Source: Saturnia japonica (lineage: Eukaryota > Arthropoda > Insecta > Lepidoptera > Saturniidae). Taken from it: a DNA stretch of 64,000 bases. The notes beneath the pieces are model-generated. The model was not told the origin of the DNA. It was given only the letters and a program-made list of their open reading frames with translations, and made no database searches. Location of the stretch: contig CM065316.1 in the NCBI GenBank assembly GCA_033032175.1, positions 3,690,115 through 3,754,114 of the forward strand. The letters run 5' to 3'. Below, piece by piece: positions 62,521 to 64,000 of the stretch. Position 1 is the stretch's first letter. Every line of letters starts with the position of its first letter. The position numbers and the translations under genes are program-made.

Positions 62521-63162
62521 TTTTTATATCTTTTGTTATCATATCAAAGCTGTATTTCATGAAATTGCAACATGAATGTGATGAAACTACCCTAACTTGT
62601 AAGCGATAACATAGTTACTTATTTAAATATCCGTAATTAAAGTAACACAAAAACACCTAAAAAGTACAAAGGCAGTAGGTAATTTATTGCACCCAAAAAT
62701 AAATTATAAAAATTGCACGACTTGTCAATTGGAATCTGCCATTTTGGCTATAGACAATGTTTTTTTAATATTTTCTAAGAATTCTGAGATATTGACCATT
62801 TGTACCAATGACAATTTTATTAGAACTTGTAGGTTACTTGTCTCTGGTTGTGGGTATTGTTGTATGCTGTTTAAATGACTCGTAGTGTAAAATTAATTAT
62901 GAAGTGTTTAAAGTTTTTATTGCCAGTTTCTCACGGAGTAGAATTAAATTTCTTGTATTGCTAGTTTATTGTGTTTATGAAATACTGATGTCACCACTCG
63001 GAACTAATAATAAAATAATAGAATACATTATTTCTATTGATAACTTTTTCTAAAAAAAACATTGAATGCTCCAAAAGGCAAGATCGAATAAGCCAGACAA
63101 AATGGTGTGCCTCGCGGGCCAAACGAAGCATTTTTTAAGTTGTTTGCCTTATACACATCTAA
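62521..63162. other. intergenic DNA upstream of TAB2, no gene seen
   Basis: AT-rich, with no element ends recognised. Confidence 0.4.
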
Positions 63163-63315
63163 CTGTGCTCGTAGCTTCGCTCACGTGGACTACAGAATGC
63201 CCGAGCGAATCTTGCTCCCCCGCTCTTAGCTATTTTAAAGACAAAAATGCTTATTGTGGATGTTCCGTAGAAGATAGCCATATACTCTCCCAGAATTTTT
63301 TGTAGATGTTTTTAA
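63163..63315 (-). mobile_element. Helitron-like element, family H, 3' part
   Basis: Matches the 3' end of the 22259-23206 copy ('cgtagcttcgctcacgtgga', then the 'gacaaaaatgcttattgtgg' block). The usual CTAG is altered to TTAG. It is cut off at about 63315, where family I sequence begins. Confidence 0.6.
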
Positions 63316-63321
63316 TGTGTA

Positions 63322-63765
63322 CAGGCTATTTAATATTAGGCTGCAACTTCCAGATAGCCTTAAGTATTGATTTCTGTTACGTAAGTCGGAAGTCGTGGCC
63401 CTCCCGGAACTGCTTTATCCGTGTGCGCTGGCGTAATCGGTAAAGATACAGAAATACAATAGTTTACAATAATATTGATCGTTAGTATATCTAAAAAAAA
63501 TGTTAGCAATAGCATATGCCTATATCTTTTAACTAAGACACAAAAAGGTATTTTGTGACAAAGATTTGTTGAAAATTAAAAAGTGATATTTAAGCGTTAT
63601 TTTTAGACATGGCATATTAATCCTTACGAAAAAAAGTTACTTCATCATAAAGATAATTTTATGAAATTAAATTTTGCTCTTTAGAGTGTGCTATTTGGAC
63701 ACATATAATAGTTTAGGAGATAATGAAAAATTAAAATAATTTAAACTTGCGAGCAGAAAAATTAT
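63322..63765 (+). mobile_element. Helitron-like element, family I, copy 3, truncated
   Basis: Reverse-complement match to 537-1090 and 14396-14910, so it reads in plus orientation. Its 3' end is lost. Confidence 0.55.
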
Positions 63766-63791
63766 GATAGAATACATAGGCATATAGTTCG

Positions 63792-64000
63792 GTGAACTGA
63801 CGGCCGTTGGGGCAGAAAGGTTCTCGAGTGGAGACCACGCACCGGAAAGCGCAGCGTAGGACGGCCCTCCACTAGATGGAAAGACGACCTAATAAAGGTC
63901 GCTGGGAGCCGTTGGGTGCAGGCCGCACAAGATCGGTCGCTCTGAAGATCTATGGGGGAGACCTATGTTCAGCAGTGGACGTCCTGCGGCTGAAATGATG
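63792..64000 (+). pseudogene. LINE reverse transcriptase, C-terminal end, cut by the window edge
   Basis: Encodes the tail of a non-LTR reverse transcriptase: the WRPRTGKRSVGRPSTRW motif, then DDLIKVAGSRWVQAAQDRS, a TGA where Trp is usual, then SMGETYVQQWTSCG and a stop. This ending is typical of abundant moth and butterfly LINEs (RTE/CR1-like). 5'-truncated; the 3' end lies outside. Confidence 0.8.

Overview
The window is animal nuclear DNA and almost certainly from a moth or butterfly (Lepidoptera). It is AT-rich, has spliced genes with GT-AG introns, and is packed with repeats of the kinds usual in lepidopteran genomes: Helitron-like elements with the 'cttcgctcacgtgg' end, tRNA-derived SINEs, RTE-type LINE tails and mariner. 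The host proteins look insect-like. The order call rests on remembered repeat families and protein resemblance, not on a search.

Three host genes are supported. (1) The first coding exon of a chloride intracellular channel gene (Clic), minus strand, 24327-24395; its other exons are not seen, so the left 24 kb is probably its first intron. (2) An intact single-exon gene for splicing factor SYF2, plus strand, 35184-35870. (3) A complete three-exon gene for a TAB2/TAB3-type TAK1-binding protein, minus strand, coding span 53587-62236, 593 residues, with CUE domain, coiled coil and NZF zinc finger; both introns are phase 1 and the exons join in frame.

The rest is intergenic or intronic DNA rich in mobile elements. 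Coding relics of four DNA transposon groups are present: a mariner (DD34D type) at 7030-8301 with both ends and a TA duplication; a Transib/RAG1-like transposase fragment at 29657-30615 between inverted repeats of about 580 bp; a three-exon Tc1/mariner-related element with DD81E spacing at 32045-34354; and a pogo/Tigger-like transposase at 39573-41318 with several frameshifts. There are also LINE reverse transcriptase remains (10752-11580 and 63792-64000), SINEs, Helitron-like elements (one carrying a nested 410-bp retroposon with a 10-bp target duplication), several MITEs with readable ends, and a 4-kb nested inverted-repeat structure just upstream of Clic.

The three host genes share no evident pathway: Clic is a redox/chloride-channel family protein, SYF2 a spliceosome component and TAB2 an immune-signalling ubiquitin reader. 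About 10.5 kb (43074-53586) holds no gene I can support.
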